64,000 nucleotides of DNA from Clostridium beijerinckii HUN142 (lineage in GTDB: Bacteria > Bacillota > Clostridia > Clostridiales > Clostridiaceae). Shown here one piece after another: positions 43,550 through 53,487 of this stretch. The number at the start of each line of letters is the position of its first letter. The stretch's first letter is position 1. Location of the stretch: positions 270,876 through 334,875 of the forward strand of contig NZ_KK211336.1 in the NCBI RefSeq assembly GCF_000621745.1, written 5' to 3'. Made by a program: the position numbers and the translations under genes. The notes below the pieces were generated by a model. It saw nothing but the letters and a program-made list of their open reading frames with translations. It did not search any database and was not told where the DNA came from.

Positions 43550-45100
43550 ATGGAAATTAGCAAACAATATGCAGTACAAATGCGTGGGATTACAAAAACG
43601 TTTGGCTCGTTCTGTGCTTTAGATAATATCAACCTTGATATTAAAAAAGGTACAATTCATGCACTACTAGGAGAAAATGGTGCAGGCAAAAGTACACTTA
43701 TGAATATCCTTTATGGATTGTATCAAGCTGATCAAGGTGAAATATATCTTAATGGTGAAAAGATAAATATTAAAAATCCTAATATAGCTATTGAAAATGG
43801 AATAGGAATGGTTCATCAACACTTTATGTTAGTTGAAAATTTTACAGTAACACAAAATATAGTGTTAGGTAGTGAAATTACAAAAAAATGTGGAATATTA
43901 GACATGAAAAAAGCCCGAGAAGAAATATTAAACATTGTTAAAAAGTATGGATTAGATGTAGATCCAGATGCAAAAATTGAAGATATTTCAGTAGGTATGC
44001 AGCAGCGTATTGAGATATTAAAAGCTTTATATCGTGGAGCTGATTTATTAATATTGGACGAGCCGACAGCGGTTCTTACTCCACAAGAAATTCAAGATTT
44101 AATAGGCATCATGCATAACCTTATTGCTGATGGAAAAACAATAATTATAATTACACACAAATTAAAAGAAATAAAGGAGTCTTCTGATGTTTGTACAATA
44201 ATACGTAGAGGAAAATATATAGATACAGTAAATGTTAAGGAAGTAACAAGAGAAGATCTTGCAACAATGATGGTAGGTCATGCAGTCAAGTTAATCGTTG
44301 ACAAAGAAGCTGCAAAACCAGATGAGGTTGTTTTTGAAATAGATAATTTAACTGTAAAAGATGAAAGAAAATTAGATGCAGTTAAAGATTTATCACTTAA
44401 AGTACGTAAAGGTGAAATCGTTGGTATTGCAGGAATTGATGGCAATGGACAAAAAGAATTAATTGAAGCTATAACTTGTCTTGCTAAATCCGAAAAAGGT
44501 ACCATTAAAATAAATGGAGTAGAGATACAAAATACTACAGTGGAAAACGTTATCAAAAATAAAGTTTCAACAATACATGAAGACAGGCAAAAACGTGGGC
44601 TTGTATTAGATTTTAGTGTTGCTGAAAATATGGTAATAGAAAAATATAAAAGTGATCCATATTGTAAGAATGGATTATTGGTTAAAGATAAAATTATGGC
44701 TCATACTAAGGAGCTTATAAATCAGTATGATATAAGGCCTGATAACTGTGAATCATCACCTATCAGAGGGCTATCAGGAGGAAATCAGCAGAAAGTTATA
44801 ATTGCAAGAGAAGTATATAATGATCCAGACTTATTAATTGCAGTGCAGCCAACTCGTGGACTTGATGTAGGAGCAATTGAATATGTTCATAAAACATTAA
44901 TAAGAGAAAGGGATAAAGGAAAAGCTGTTCTTTTAATTTCATTAGAACTTGATGAAGTTATGAATGTTTCTGATACTATAGCTGTAATTTCGGAAGGAAC
45001 TATTGTAGGTACTTTTAAACAAGGTGAAGTTGATGAAAATACAATAGGCTTGCTAATGGCGGGAGGTAAACATAGTGAAGATAGTAGTAAAAATTCTTAA
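43550..45100 (+). CDS. nupO: nucleoside ABC transporter, double ATP-binding protein (NupO-like)
   Basis: 516 residues with two fused ABC domains. First: Walker A GENGAGKST (about 43-51), VGMQQRIEILKAL and LILDEPTAVLTPQE. Second: altered Walker A GIDGNGQKELIE (no GKST), LSGGNQQKVIIAREV and IAVQPTRGLDVGA, the usual degenerate half of sugar/nucleoside-type importers. GAGGAGG precedes the ATG. Energises uptake with the two following permeases. Confidence 0.93.
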   Translation: MEISKQYAVQMRGITKTFGSFCALDNINLDIKKGTIHALLGENGAGKSTLMNILYGLYQADQGEIYLNGEKINIKNPNIAIENGIGMVHQHFMLVENFTVTQNIVLGSEITKKCGILDMKKAREEILNIVKKYGLDVDPDAKIEDISVGMQQRIEILKALYRGADLLILDEPTAVLTPQEIQDLIGIMHNLIADGKTIIIITHKLKEIKESSDVCTIIRRGKYIDTVNVKEVTREDLATMMVGHAVKLIVDKEAAKPDEVVFEIDNLTVKDERKLDAVKDLSLKVRKGEIVGIAGIDGNGQKELIEAITCLAKSEKGTIKINGVEIQNTTVENVIKNKVSTIHEDRQKRGLVLDFSVAENMVIEKYKSDPYCKNGLLVKDKIMAHTKELINQYDIRPDNCESSPIRGLSGGNQQKVIIAREVYNDPDLLIAVQPTRGLDVGAIEYVHKTLIRERDKGKAVLLISLELDEVMNVSDTIAVISEGTIVGTFKQGEVDENTIGLLMAGGKHSEDSSKNS

Positions 45101-46202
45101 AAAACCAGTTACTTCAACATTCATTGCAATATTCTGTGGATTTATTGTTGCATCAATAGTACTAGGTGTTGCTGGCTATAATCCTATAGATGCTTTTAGT
45201 GCACTTTTTGGAGGTATTTTTTCAAAACCTAAATATATATCTAATACAATTATTAAGGCCACTCCTATTATTTTAACTGGGTTAAGTGTAGCATTTGCTT
45301 TTAAAACAGGTTTATTTAATATTGGAGCAGAAGGTCAATATATAGTAGGTACAATTGCATCAACTATAGTTGGAATTAAATTAAATTTACCAGCAGTATT
45401 AGAAATTCCTTTAGTAATTTTAGCTGGTGTAGCTGCTGGAGCAGTGTTTGGTGGAATTGTCGGAATTCTTAAGGCGAAATTCGGAATACACGAAGTTATA
45501 ACCAGTATAATGCTAAATTGGATTGCATTATATTTATCTAATTTCGTTGTATCAACAGATGTATTTCACCAGCCAGATTCAACAAGTACTTATATGATTA
45601 ATGAATCTGGATTTACTACTATACTTGGCAATTGGAAGACTTCTGATGCTGGAATGGAATTTCTTTCTCATCACAAATGGTTATCAGAAGTTTTGCTAAA
45701 AACAGATGTTAATATTGGAATTATTGTTGCTATTATAATGGCTGTAGTTATATCAATTTTGTTATATAAATCAGCAAAAGGATATGAATTACGTGCAGTT
45801 GGATTAAATAAAGATGCAGCAGAATTTGCTGGAATAAATGTTAATCGTAATATAATTCAATCAATGGTAATTGCAGGTGCATTATCAGGTCTTGCTGGAG
45901 CACTGGCTATTACAGGCACAGCACCTCATAAGTTATCAACTATGGCTGCTTTTGAGAATAACGGATTTAACGGATTATCAGTTGCATTAATTGCAGGAAG
46001 TTCACCTATTGGTTGTATCTTTGGAGGATTATTATATGGTGGATTACTATATGGAGGTCAATCTGTACAATCTGCTATAGGTGCACCATCGGAAATAATA
46101 AATATAATGATAGGTACTATTGTATTTTTCGTAGCATTAACCAAGATTGTACCTGCTTTAGCTGACAGACTTTTAAAGAGAGGTGAAAAGAATGTTAAAT
46201 AG
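45075..46202 (+). CDS. nupP: nucleoside ABC transporter permease (NupP-like)
   Basis: 375 residues, about nine membrane helices. AFAFKTGLFNIGAEGQYIVG and HEVITSIMLNWIALYLSNF match the BPD_transp_2 permeases of nucleoside importers; GLAGALAITGTAPHKLS is also typical. Starts at a GTG inside the end of nupO with GGGAGG seven bases upstream, a 26-base overlap implying coupled translation. Confidence 0.92.
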   Translation: MKIVVKILKKPVTSTFIAIFCGFIVASIVLGVAGYNPIDAFSALFGGIFSKPKYISNTIIKATPIILTGLSVAFAFKTGLFNIGAEGQYIVGTIASTIVGIKLNLPAVLEIPLVILAGVAAGAVFGGIVGILKAKFGIHEVITSIMLNWIALYLSNFVVSTDVFHQPDSTSTYMINESGFTTILGNWKTSDAGMEFLSHHKWLSEVLLKTDVNIGIIVAIIMAVVISILLYKSAKGYELRAVGLNKDAAEFAGINVNRNIIQSMVIAGALSGLAGALAITGTAPHKLSTMAAFENNGFNGLSVALIAGSSPIGCIFGGLLYGGLLYGGQSVQSAIGAPSEIINIMIGTIVFFVALTKIVPALADRLLKRGEKNVK

Positions 46203-47076
46203 TATTGCACTATTAATAGGTATTACACTAATGTATTCAGCACCGTTAATATTTGGAGCATTAGGTGGAGTGGTTTCTGAACGTTCTGGAGTTGTAAATA
46301 TCGGGATTGAAGGTATGATGACTATAGGTGCCTTTACTGGTGCGGCAGTAGGATATTATTCTGGAAATGCATGGCTTGGATTTTTAGCTGCAGGAATTGC
46401 AGGCGGAATAATGGCTTTATTACATGCAGTTGCATCTATAACATTCAATGCGGATCAGACAATATCAGGTATTGCTATAAATTTATTGGGTGCAGGTTTC
46501 TCATTATTTACATGTAGGTTATTATTTGAAGGAGCTACTATGACTAAACCAGTAGCTACTAAATTACCTAAGATATTTGGCGTAGATATTACAGTTTTTA
46601 TAGCGATTTTAATTACAGTAGTTATTTGGTTTATTTTATATAAAACTAAATGGGGACTACGTATTCGTGCTGTAGGAGAGCATCCAGCAGCGGCAGATAC
46701 TCTTGGAATAAGTGTAACTAGAACTCGTTATGTATGTGTTCTAATTTCTGGAATACTAGCAGGATTTGGTGGAGCATCTATGACACTTGCAATAATAGCG
46801 CAATTCACTCCAACAGCAATCAGCGGTCAAGGCTTTATTGCATTAGCAGCAGTTATTTTTGGTAAATGGACTCCACATGGTGCATATGGAGCTTGCTTAT
46901 TATTTGGATTTGCTCAAGCATTAACAGTTGTATTAGGCGGTGGAAGTTTTGCTATTCCTTCACAAATACTTGCAATGCTGCCATACATTCTAACAATTGT
47001 AGTATTGATTCTTTTTGTTGGAAAATCAGTTGCACCAAAAGCTGATGGAGTTCCTTACGAAAAAGGTACTCGTTAA
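46192..47076 (+). CDS. nupQ: nucleoside ABC transporter permease (NupQ-like)
   Basis: 294 residues with about eight helices: GGVVSERSGVVNIGIEGMMTI, ADQTISGIAINLLG and GWGLRIRAVGEHP-like WGLRIRAVGEHPAAADTLGI are hallmarks of the second permease in this transporter type. AGAGGTG places the start at the ATG 46192 (an in-frame GTG at 46183 is part of that binding site). It overlaps the preceding gene by 11 bases. Confidence 0.92.
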   Translation: MLNSIALLIGITLMYSAPLIFGALGGVVSERSGVVNIGIEGMMTIGAFTGAAVGYYSGNAWLGFLAAGIAGGIMALLHAVASITFNADQTISGIAINLLGAGFSLFTCRLLFEGATMTKPVATKLPKIFGVDITVFIAILITVVIWFILYKTKWGLRIRAVGEHPAAADTLGISVTRTRYVCVLISGILAGFGGASMTLAIIAQFTPTAISGQGFIALAAVIFGKWTPHGAYGACLLFGFAQALTVVLGGGSFAIPSQILAMLPYILTIVVLILFVGKSVAPKADGVPYEKGTR

Positions 47077-47173
47077 TCTAAAAACATTGAAAGAATTTTA
47101 GTCATAATTGTGAAATGTGCATTGTGAATTGTAAAATATATAGTTATAAAATGAATTTAAGGAGTAATGAAAT

Positions 47174-47824
47174 ATGAATAGTGCTAAATATATAGATCAT
47201 ACAATATTAAAACCAGAAGCAACAGTAGAGGATGTAAAAAGATTATGCAGAGAAGCTAAAGAATACAATTTTGCTTCAGTTTGTGTAAATGGATGTTATT
47301 CAAAATTAGTAAGTAGTGAACTTGCAGGAAGTGAAGTAAAAACTTGTGTGGTAGTAGGATTTCCACTTGGAGCTATGACAAAGGAAGCAAAAGCATTTGA
47401 AACATCTCAAGCTATTGAAAATGGTGCGAGTGAAATAGATATGGTAATAAATGTAGGGGCACTAAAGTCTAAGGATTATAACTTTGTAAAAGAAGATATA
47501 GAAGCTGTAGTAAATGCAGCTAAAGGAAAAGCGTTAGTTAAAGTTATTATTGAAACATGTTTATTAACTGATGAGGAAAAAGTTAAGGTTTGTGAGATCG
47601 CTAAAGAAGCTAAGGCTGATTTTGTTAAGACATCAACAGGATTTTCTACTGGTGGAGCAACTAAGGCAGATATTGCTTTAATGAGAAAGACTGTTGGACC
47701 AGATTTAGGTGTAAAGGCATCAGGTGGAGTTAGAGACTTTAAAGCTGCTATGGAGATGATAAATGCTGGGGCAAGCAGAATAGGATCAAGTAACAGTATT
47801 GCCATTGTTAATGAGAGCAAATAA
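47174..47824 (+). CDS. deoC: deoxyribose-phosphate aldolase
   Basis: 216 residues. YIDHTILKPEAT at the N-terminus, VCVNGCYSKLV, IDMVINVGALK, KVIIETCLL and the Schiff-base Lys in FVKTSTGFSTGGAT (about residue 152) are the DeoC set. Cleaves deoxyribose-5-phosphate to acetaldehyde and glyceraldehyde-3-phosphate, the end of the pathway begun by Udp, DeoD and DeoB. AAGGAG precedes the ATG; a terminator follows. Confidence 0.96.
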   Translation: MNSAKYIDHTILKPEATVEDVKRLCREAKEYNFASVCVNGCYSKLVSSELAGSEVKTCVVVGFPLGAMTKEAKAFETSQAIENGASEIDMVINVGALKSKDYNFVKEDIEAVVNAAKGKALVKVIIETCLLTDEEKVKVCEIAKEAKADFVKTSTGFSTGGATKADIALMRKTVGPDLGVKASGGVRDFKAAMEMINAGASRIGSSNSIAIVNESK

Positions 47825-47880
47825 TTTTTAGGCTGTAAGATAAATAAATGATAAAATGATAAATTGTGATAAATAGCTGG

Positions 47881-47925
47881 ATAGAACCATGAGACAAAAA
47901 ATAATTCATGGTTCTATTATTTATA
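47881..47925 (+). terminator. terminator of the nucleoside operon
   Basis: ATAGAACCATGA (47881-47892) and TCATGGTTCTAT (47906-47917), a perfect 12-bp stem, followed by TATTTATATT. Confidence 0.85.
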
Positions 47926-48847
47926 TTACTCTGCAAATGAAAAAAGATTTAGTAAGGAGAATAATCTAATTAAAAGAATGTGCCTATAAAACTATACTAA
48001 CATCATAGGTTCAGGTAAAATTTATATTCTTAAGAATATACGAAGTTAAGAATAAAAGAATATAGGAATATAAGAATTTAACAATATAAGAATTTATAAA
48101 TGAAAACATAAAACAATTTAAAAATGAACCAATAAAAAAAGGTAACAATATAAAAAGGTGTAGTAAATAGATATCTTTTAAAAAGAGAATGAAGCAAATT
48201 TAAGTTTTTGAGAAATTTGGTTTTACTGTAGAAAATGTTGTTCAGAAGGCTATGAATGTAATATTTACATAACATGATAAACATTCTCAAATCTGTAACA
48301 TTATTGATAAATCCCTGTGACAGAACTGTAACAATAATTTCCTATAATTAAACCGAACAAGAGATATGCATTTAAAAAAGATGTGGAGGAGTAATAACAG
48401 AAGATAAAGAAACTGCTGTTATAGAAGCTTTCACTCCTTCAAAATAAAAAAACACGCTAACAAAATTTGGAGAGAGAATTAATATAAATTCTATACAATG
48501 AGTAAAATTTTAAGGTTAGTTATGCAAATGAATAACTAGCCTATTTAATTTAATTGGAAAAAAATAAAAAATTATATAACGACACTCTATGATGCACACT
48601 TTGTATAAAAAGGAAATGTATAGGTATATATGGTTAAAAACTAAATATTTATAATCTAAATTAGTAGTATGATAATAAAATTTATATAAATAAAAAAATA
48701 TAAAAATGGCATAACTAGAAAAAATTATGTCGAAATGCTATTAAATTTTAACAATTTTTGATAAAATATAATTTAGTAAAGGTTTGAAATAAGCTGCAAA
48801 TTATTATAAACTTTAAAATTTTATTGTAAAAGGGAGATGGTATACTG
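47926..48847. other. long intergenic region, no gene seen
   Basis: Very AT-rich. 48040-48110 holds irregular repeats of a GAATATAAGAATTTA-like unit. At 48384 GTGGAGGAG is followed, without a start codon, by an in-frame peptide ITEDKETAVIEAFTPSK, which could be a remnant. TGTAACA-type words recur near 48295-48335. No riboswitch or tRNA was recognised before the chemoreceptor gene. Confidence 0.5.
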
Positions 48848-50557
48848 ATGATAAAGAATCTATCCATAAAAACAAAATTGTTAATTGGCTTTATGAGTAT
48901 GGTTATACTAATTGGAATAACTGGTTTCTTCGGAAAGTTTGGTCTATCAAATACTGAGAGCAGTATAGAACAAATATATTCTGATGATTTAAAAAGTATT
49001 GATGAAATACATTCGGTTAAAGAGAACTTTTTAATTGAAATTAAAATCGTTAATGATGTAGTTCTAGAACAGGATAATTCCAAGGTACAAACAGCGCTAC
49101 AACAACTTGATCAAATCAAAACTAAAAATTCAGCTGTAGTTGAAGCTTTTGGTAATAGCAGCATGTCAAATGATGAGAAGAAAGAGTTTGATGATCTTAA
49201 TTCTATTTTAGGAGATAAGTTTGCAACTGAAAAAGACAATCTTTTTGAGTTACTTAAAAATGGGAATTATTCAGAAGCAAAAATTAAATTATCTGAAATT
49301 AATCAAACCACAGAAATTATATCAAAACATCTTGATAACTTGGTTGAAATAAACCAAAAACAAGCAGATGAAGCTTATAGCAGTGCAAAAGAAAACTATC
49401 GCATAACAACTCATAGAATGCATGCAATTCTAATAGTAGGGATTATTTTGGCGATTGCTATAGGGACAGGATTATCAATATATATATCGATGATGATTAA
49501 AAAGGGTTTATTATTTGCAGAAGCTTTAGGAAACGGAGATTTAACATATTCAATAGAAAGTAAAAACAATGATGAATTAGGATTATTAATTAGGGCATTA
49601 AATAATGCAAAAGAAAAAATTAAATCAGTGATTGAAAATATTGTGATTCAGGCGCAAGGAGTAACAGCATCTAGTGAAGAATTATCTGCTACGTTAGAAG
49701 AATTATCAAGTAATTTTGAAAGTATAGATAAGAATACATCTGGAATAGTTGAAAACATACAAGGTATAAATTCGATTACAGAAGAGTTATCTTCCACAAT
49801 GGAAGAGGTTAATTCTGGAATAACTCAGCTGGCTTCGAATTCAACTGAAAGTAGTCATCAGTCTATCGAAATTAAAGAAAGAGCTACTGAAGTAAAGGAA
49901 ACTGGAATTAATTCTATGAAAGCTACAGATGAATTGTATGAAGAAAAGCAAAATAATATACTTAATGCAATAGAGCAAGGAAAAGTAGTTAGTGAAATAG
50001 GTATAATTGCACAATCAATTGCATCAATAGCAGAACAGACAAATTTGCTAGCTTTGAATGCGAATATTGAAGCTGCAAGGGCTGGAGAGCAAGGAAAAGG
50101 ATTTGCAGTAGTTGCAAATGAAGTAAGGATACTTGCTGAGCAGTCAGCAGATTATGTTAAAAATATCCAAAATGTAGTTTCAAATGTTCAGGCTGCCTTT
50201 AATAATTTATCAGGCAATTCAAAGGATGTGCTGAATTTTGTTAATGAGAATGTTAAAAATGATTATGATTTATTGATTGAGACAGGGAATAAATACGAAA
50301 ATGATGCTGCATATATTAGTGATTTATCACAAAATATTGCATCAATGTCACAGGAGCTAAATGCATCTACAGAAGAGATTTCTGCAGTTGTACAAACTAT
50401 TGCGGAAAATATGAAAGATACTAAAAATAGTTCGGAGGAAATTAAAGCAGGCATAGATGAAACTAATAAAGCAATAGAACAAGTTGCTAGAGTAGCTCAG
50501 CATCAAGCAGAAACAGCAGAAAAATTAACTGAATCGGTTTTAAATTTTAAAATATAG
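48848..50557 (+). CDS. methyl-accepting chemotaxis protein
   Basis: 569 residues. Membrane helix (about 10-30), a four-helix-bundle-type sensory domain to about residue 185, second helix (about 195-215), HAMP, and a signalling domain with the hairpin tip IAEQTNLLALNANIEAARAGEQGKGFAVVANEVRILAEQ. The sensory region (EIHSVKENFLIEIKIVNDVVLEQ) matches 4HB_MCP receptors; ligand unknown. GGGAGATGG precedes the ATG. A terminator follows, so it is monocistronic. Confidence 0.93.
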   Translation: MIKNLSIKTKLLIGFMSMVILIGITGFFGKFGLSNTESSIEQIYSDDLKSIDEIHSVKENFLIEIKIVNDVVLEQDNSKVQTALQQLDQIKTKNSAVVEAFGNSSMSNDEKKEFDDLNSILGDKFATEKDNLFELLKNGNYSEAKIKLSEINQTTEIISKHLDNLVEINQKQADEAYSSAKENYRITTHRMHAILIVGIILAIAIGTGLSIYISMMIKKGLLFAEALGNGDLTYSIESKNNDELGLLIRALNNAKEKIKSVIENIVIQAQGVTASSEELSATLEELSSNFESIDKNTSGIVENIQGINSITEELSSTMEEVNSGITQLASNSTESSHQSIEIKERATEVKETGINSMKATDELYEEKQNNILNAIEQGKVVSEIGIIAQSIASIAEQTNLLALNANIEAARAGEQGKGFAVVANEVRILAEQSADYVKNIQNVVSNVQAAFNNLSGNSKDVLNFVNENVKNDYDLLIETGNKYENDAAYISDLSQNIASMSQELNASTEEISAVVQTIAENMKDTKNSSEEIKAGIDETNKAIEQVARVAQHQAETAEKLTESVLNFKI

Positions 50558-50568
50558 ATAGGTTTAAC

Positions 50569-50616
50569 AATCCAAGTGAATCTTAGGCATAACTAAGATC
50601 ACTTGGATTGTTTTAT
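50569..50616 (+). terminator. terminator of the chemoreceptor gene
   Basis: AATCCAAGTGA (50569-50579) and TCACTTGGATT (50599-50609), extended inward by CTTAG / CTAAG, then GTTTTATT. Confidence 0.85.
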
Positions 50617-50730
50617 TAAATATAAAACTTTTAATCATCAAAATTATTGATATGCTGCATTTAAAATTTCAATTTTACAAATAGACTAAGCCCTCTTATA
50701 ATAAAATAATCAACACCAAGGAGGGGAAAA

Positions 50731-51981
50731 ATGAATAAAAAACTAAATACTATTTCTATAAGTGGACTAATGATAGGTCCAATTTTAGGTTCAGGTATAG
50801 TACTCTTACCACCTATTGCAATTCATATGATTGGAGATAAAGCCATTATTGCATGGATAATAACAATGCTTATGGGTATCATATTTGCTTACATATTTAC
50901 AAAGATGAGTATATTAACTTTGAGTAATGAAGGGGTGAATGTGGTAATAGGTGAGAAACTTGGACAAAATTTTCGGGAATTATCTTCAAATTATTTGACA
51001 GCAGCTGTCTGCTTTGGACCTGTAGCTGTTTTATATACGGCTTCTGGATTTATTTGTAACATGTTTCCGGGAGCAAATAATTATAGAACCCTTGTCATTT
51101 TTATATTATTATTTCTCAATGTAGTTGTGCTTCTAATGGGAATAACTGCAATGGGAAAGGTTACTTTAGTACTTTCTTCACTTACTGGACTTATTCTTAT
51201 TATAGGCAGTGTTTTTAATCTGTTAAAGCAAGATAATGTGACTTTTCCAAGTGGTATGCCACCAATTACAACTCTTGGTTCTACGCTTTTGCTATTATTT
51301 TGGGCAATTATAGGGTGGGAGGTAATTGGAAGTTACGTTGAAGAGGTCATGAATCCAGAGAAAACGCTTATGCGTGCTATGAAAATAAGTTTATCAGCTG
51401 TTATTTTTATATATTTATTGACTACTTTTGCTTTGCAAAATAGTGTAGGAAATCAAATTATTACAAAAGAAACAGATATCAATGTGAGTTTAATTCTTGT
51501 TCCGTTATTCGGTAACTTATCTTATATTGTTATGGGGATTGTAGCAGCAGGATTGTGTTATGCCACATTGATCATGATATTAGGTGCTGTTACAAGACAA
51601 ATGGCTGCCAGAGCAGAAAATGGTATGCTTCCTGCTTTTTTAAGAAAGAAAGAAGAAGAAAAATCTCCTAAAAGGGCTTTATTAGTATTAACTATATTTC
51701 ATTATATACTTATTGTTCTTATTCACTACAATTATATTACTGTAGAATGGACAGTAGGAATTGCAAATACTTTCTTTATATGCAACGCACTTCTTGGACT
51801 TATTGCTAGTCTCAAATGTATAGATGGCATCATTTTAAAAATATCAATAATATTGTTGATCATAATATTAGTTATATTACTAGCATTTTCATCATTATTA
51901 GGATGGATACTATTGGTTGTAGTGAGTCTAATGAGCATGTATAAGAGCATGCCACAATTTCAGCAGAAATTAAAAAAATAG
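50731..51981 (+). CDS. amino acid permease, APC superfamily
   Basis: 416 residues with about twelve membrane helices. ISISGLMIGPILGSGIVLLPP is the TM1 region with the unwound GxG segment of APC carriers; WEVIGSYVEEVMNPEKTLMRA is the TM6-7 motif. The C-terminal helices are compact. Substrate cannot be read from sequence. AAGGAGGGG precedes the ATG. Flanked by a terminator and repeats, so probably transcribed alone. Confidence 0.85.
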   Translation: MNKKLNTISISGLMIGPILGSGIVLLPPIAIHMIGDKAIIAWIITMLMGIIFAYIFTKMSILTLSNEGVNVVIGEKLGQNFRELSSNYLTAAVCFGPVAVLYTASGFICNMFPGANNYRTLVIFILLFLNVVVLLMGITAMGKVTLVLSSLTGLILIIGSVFNLLKQDNVTFPSGMPPITTLGSTLLLLFWAIIGWEVIGSYVEEVMNPEKTLMRAMKISLSAVIFIYLLTTFALQNSVGNQIITKETDINVSLILVPLFGNLSYIVMGIVAAGLCYATLIMILGAVTRQMAARAENGMLPAFLRKKEEEKSPKRALLVLTIFHYILIVLIHYNYITVEWTVGIANTFFICNALLGLIASLKCIDGIILKISIILLIIILVILLAFSSLLGWILLVVVSLMSMYKSMPQFQQKLKK

Positions 51982-52005
51982 ATTTTTAAAGAAAGGTATA
52001 TTACA

Positions 52006-52345
52006 TGTTTATCATATAGCTAGCCGAAATAAGGATCATGCTGTTGTTCCAGTTTCTAAGAAATTATGATGGATGATTCTAAGATTACAAGTTGCACCCA
52101 AGATGCTAACCTCAAAGTCGAGCGCTCACAGAGAAAGTTCTGCTTACCAAATGTAAAATTTGGAGCATCACTTTTCGATTCTCACTTTTTGAACTAGCAT
52201 ACTTGGAACAACTTTTAATCTAAGAATCAGAACCATCAAATTTCTAATGAAACATTTCATATTATGACCCTTGTGGTTACAAAAACATAATTCTTATTTC
52301 TAGTTTGGATATATTTCATAGTATAAATCTATCTTGCAATTGTAT
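52006..52345 (+). repeat. long-palindrome repeat, subfamily II, long-loop copy
   Basis: GATTCTAAGATTACAAGTTG, CACCCAAGATGCTA and TAGCATACTTGGAACAACTT, TTAATCTAAGAATC are the two arms. The loop of about 85 bases (GAGCGCTCACAGAGAAAG, ACCAAATGTAAAATTTGG, TTTTCGATTCTCAC) is itself partly palindromic and absent from the 58107 copy. The end matches the other copies (ACCCTTGTGGTTACAAAA). Confidence 0.85.
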
Positions 52346-52450
52346 CTATATGTACATTATTTTAATATTTCAAATTTGATTTATGGTATCAAAAAGTATA
52401 AATATAATTATTTTGAAAAAAATAATTATTGAAGTATGGGGATTAGATTC

Positions 52451-52715
52451 TTCTTATTAGATGAACATATTTACAAAGTTGCTAATACTTTAAGTTCGTA
52501 TCTTCACTAGAAATCATAAATATATTTGTGTAGAAAACATTTGAAAATGAGCTGTTAAAGGTTCTTAGCTGTAGGTTGTTCCATTTTAGCTTGTCACACT
52601 GAAGTGGGAGCATGCTAAAGTGGATACAACCTGCTGCTTAGAACCTTCAGCGATATTTTCATAGATTTTCGGAACAAAATATTTATGATTTCGGTAAGTT
52701 ACCACATAAATTTAG
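52451..52715 (+). repeat. long-palindrome repeat, subfamily I
   Basis: TTCTTATTAGATGAACATAT, CTTCACTAGAAATCATAAAT, GAAAACATTTGAAAATGAGC, GGTTCTTAGCTGTAGGTTG, CAACCTGCTGCTTAGAACC, AATATTTATGATTTCGGTAA. The loop is shorter than in the 36962 copy. As at 36.7 kb, a subfamily II copy stands just upstream in the same relative orientation. Confidence 0.88.
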
Positions 52716-52806
52716 TTTTATAGCTGAATATCTATATGAAGAATCATGAACCACAGTAAAAATATTTTTAAGAAAGCAAAAGATACAAATGAAAGGATGT
52801 TTTATT

Positions 52807-53070
52807 ATGAAGATTTATGGAAGTAATGTGTGTCCATCTACATTAAAGGCTATAGAGGAATTGAGAGAAAAAAATATTAGCTTTGATTACAGAGATTTTT
52901 GCGAGGATATAAAAGCTTTAAAGGAATTTGTTGCAATTCGCGATGAGAATTCACTATTTGATGATGTTAAAGATGAAAAAAGGATAGGGATTCCATGCTT
53001 TGTTTTAGATAATGGAGTTATAACACTTGATAAAAATTATGCAATAGAAGAATATATGAAAAATAGATAA
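52807..53070 (+). CDS. glutaredoxin-like protein
   Basis: 87 residues. MKIYGSNVCPSTLKAIEEL starts a thioredoxin fold with a C-P-S-T active site (one Cys only), and GIPCFVLDNG contains the cis-Pro-like region. Small clostridial proteins of this type are annotated as glutaredoxin-related. AAAGGATG places the start at 52807 rather than the ATG six codons upstream. Target unknown; thiol-disulfide or glutathione-independent redox role is inferred. Confidence 0.8.
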   Translation: MKIYGSNVCPSTLKAIEELREKNISFDYRDFCEDIKALKEFVAIRDENSLFDDVKDEKRIGIPCFVLDNGVITLDKNYAIEEYMKNR

Positions 53071-53194
53071 AGAAGATTACATAGCAAATTTAAGTTTAGT
53101 GTGTTTAAATTAGTTGTATATAGCTAGAAGTATAATTAAATAGGATTGTAATACTAATAGTAGGATTAATGATAATAGATAGTTATGAAATGAA

Positions 53195-53245
53195 GAAAAA
53201 GCCATAGACACATAAATTTCAAAAAAATGTGTTAATGGCTTTTTC
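53195..53245 (+). terminator. rho-independent terminator
   Basis: GAAAAAGCCAT (53195-53205) and ATGGCTTTTTC (53235-53245), with an inner ACACAT / ATGTGT pairing. Terminates the glutaredoxin-like gene. The rest of 53246-53487 holds only a decayed stretch (LFPKWLKGDILDIGRPTIKS near 53364-53425) of unknown origin. Confidence 0.75.
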
Positions 53246-53487
53246 TATACTGTACTTAAAGCCTTTTTAAAAGACAATCTTATGAATTAGCTTTCTCGTA
53301 ATTTACTATCAAGGACACAATGTCCGAGGATTGTCCATCAATATAATTTCCTAGAGAATAAAAAAACTTATTTCCAAAATGGTTAAAAGGTGATATCCTT
53401 GATATAGGAAGACCAACTATTAAAAGCAAATAAAGGGTCATAGGTTACCTTTATCAAAGTAAATATTTATATAAGGAAGTGAAGTAG

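Noticed and set aside
47476..47820. Minus-strand frame opposite deoC
   Set aside because: A shadow of deoC codon usage; no start signal or family motif.
48040..48120. Possible CRISPR-like or tandem repeat array
   Set aside because: The AT-rich GAATATAAGAATTTA-like units are irregular in length and lack distinct spacers.
48300..48847. Cyclic-di-GMP or other riboswitch before the chemoreceptor gene
   Set aside because: No recognisable conserved core sequence or terminator in the leader.
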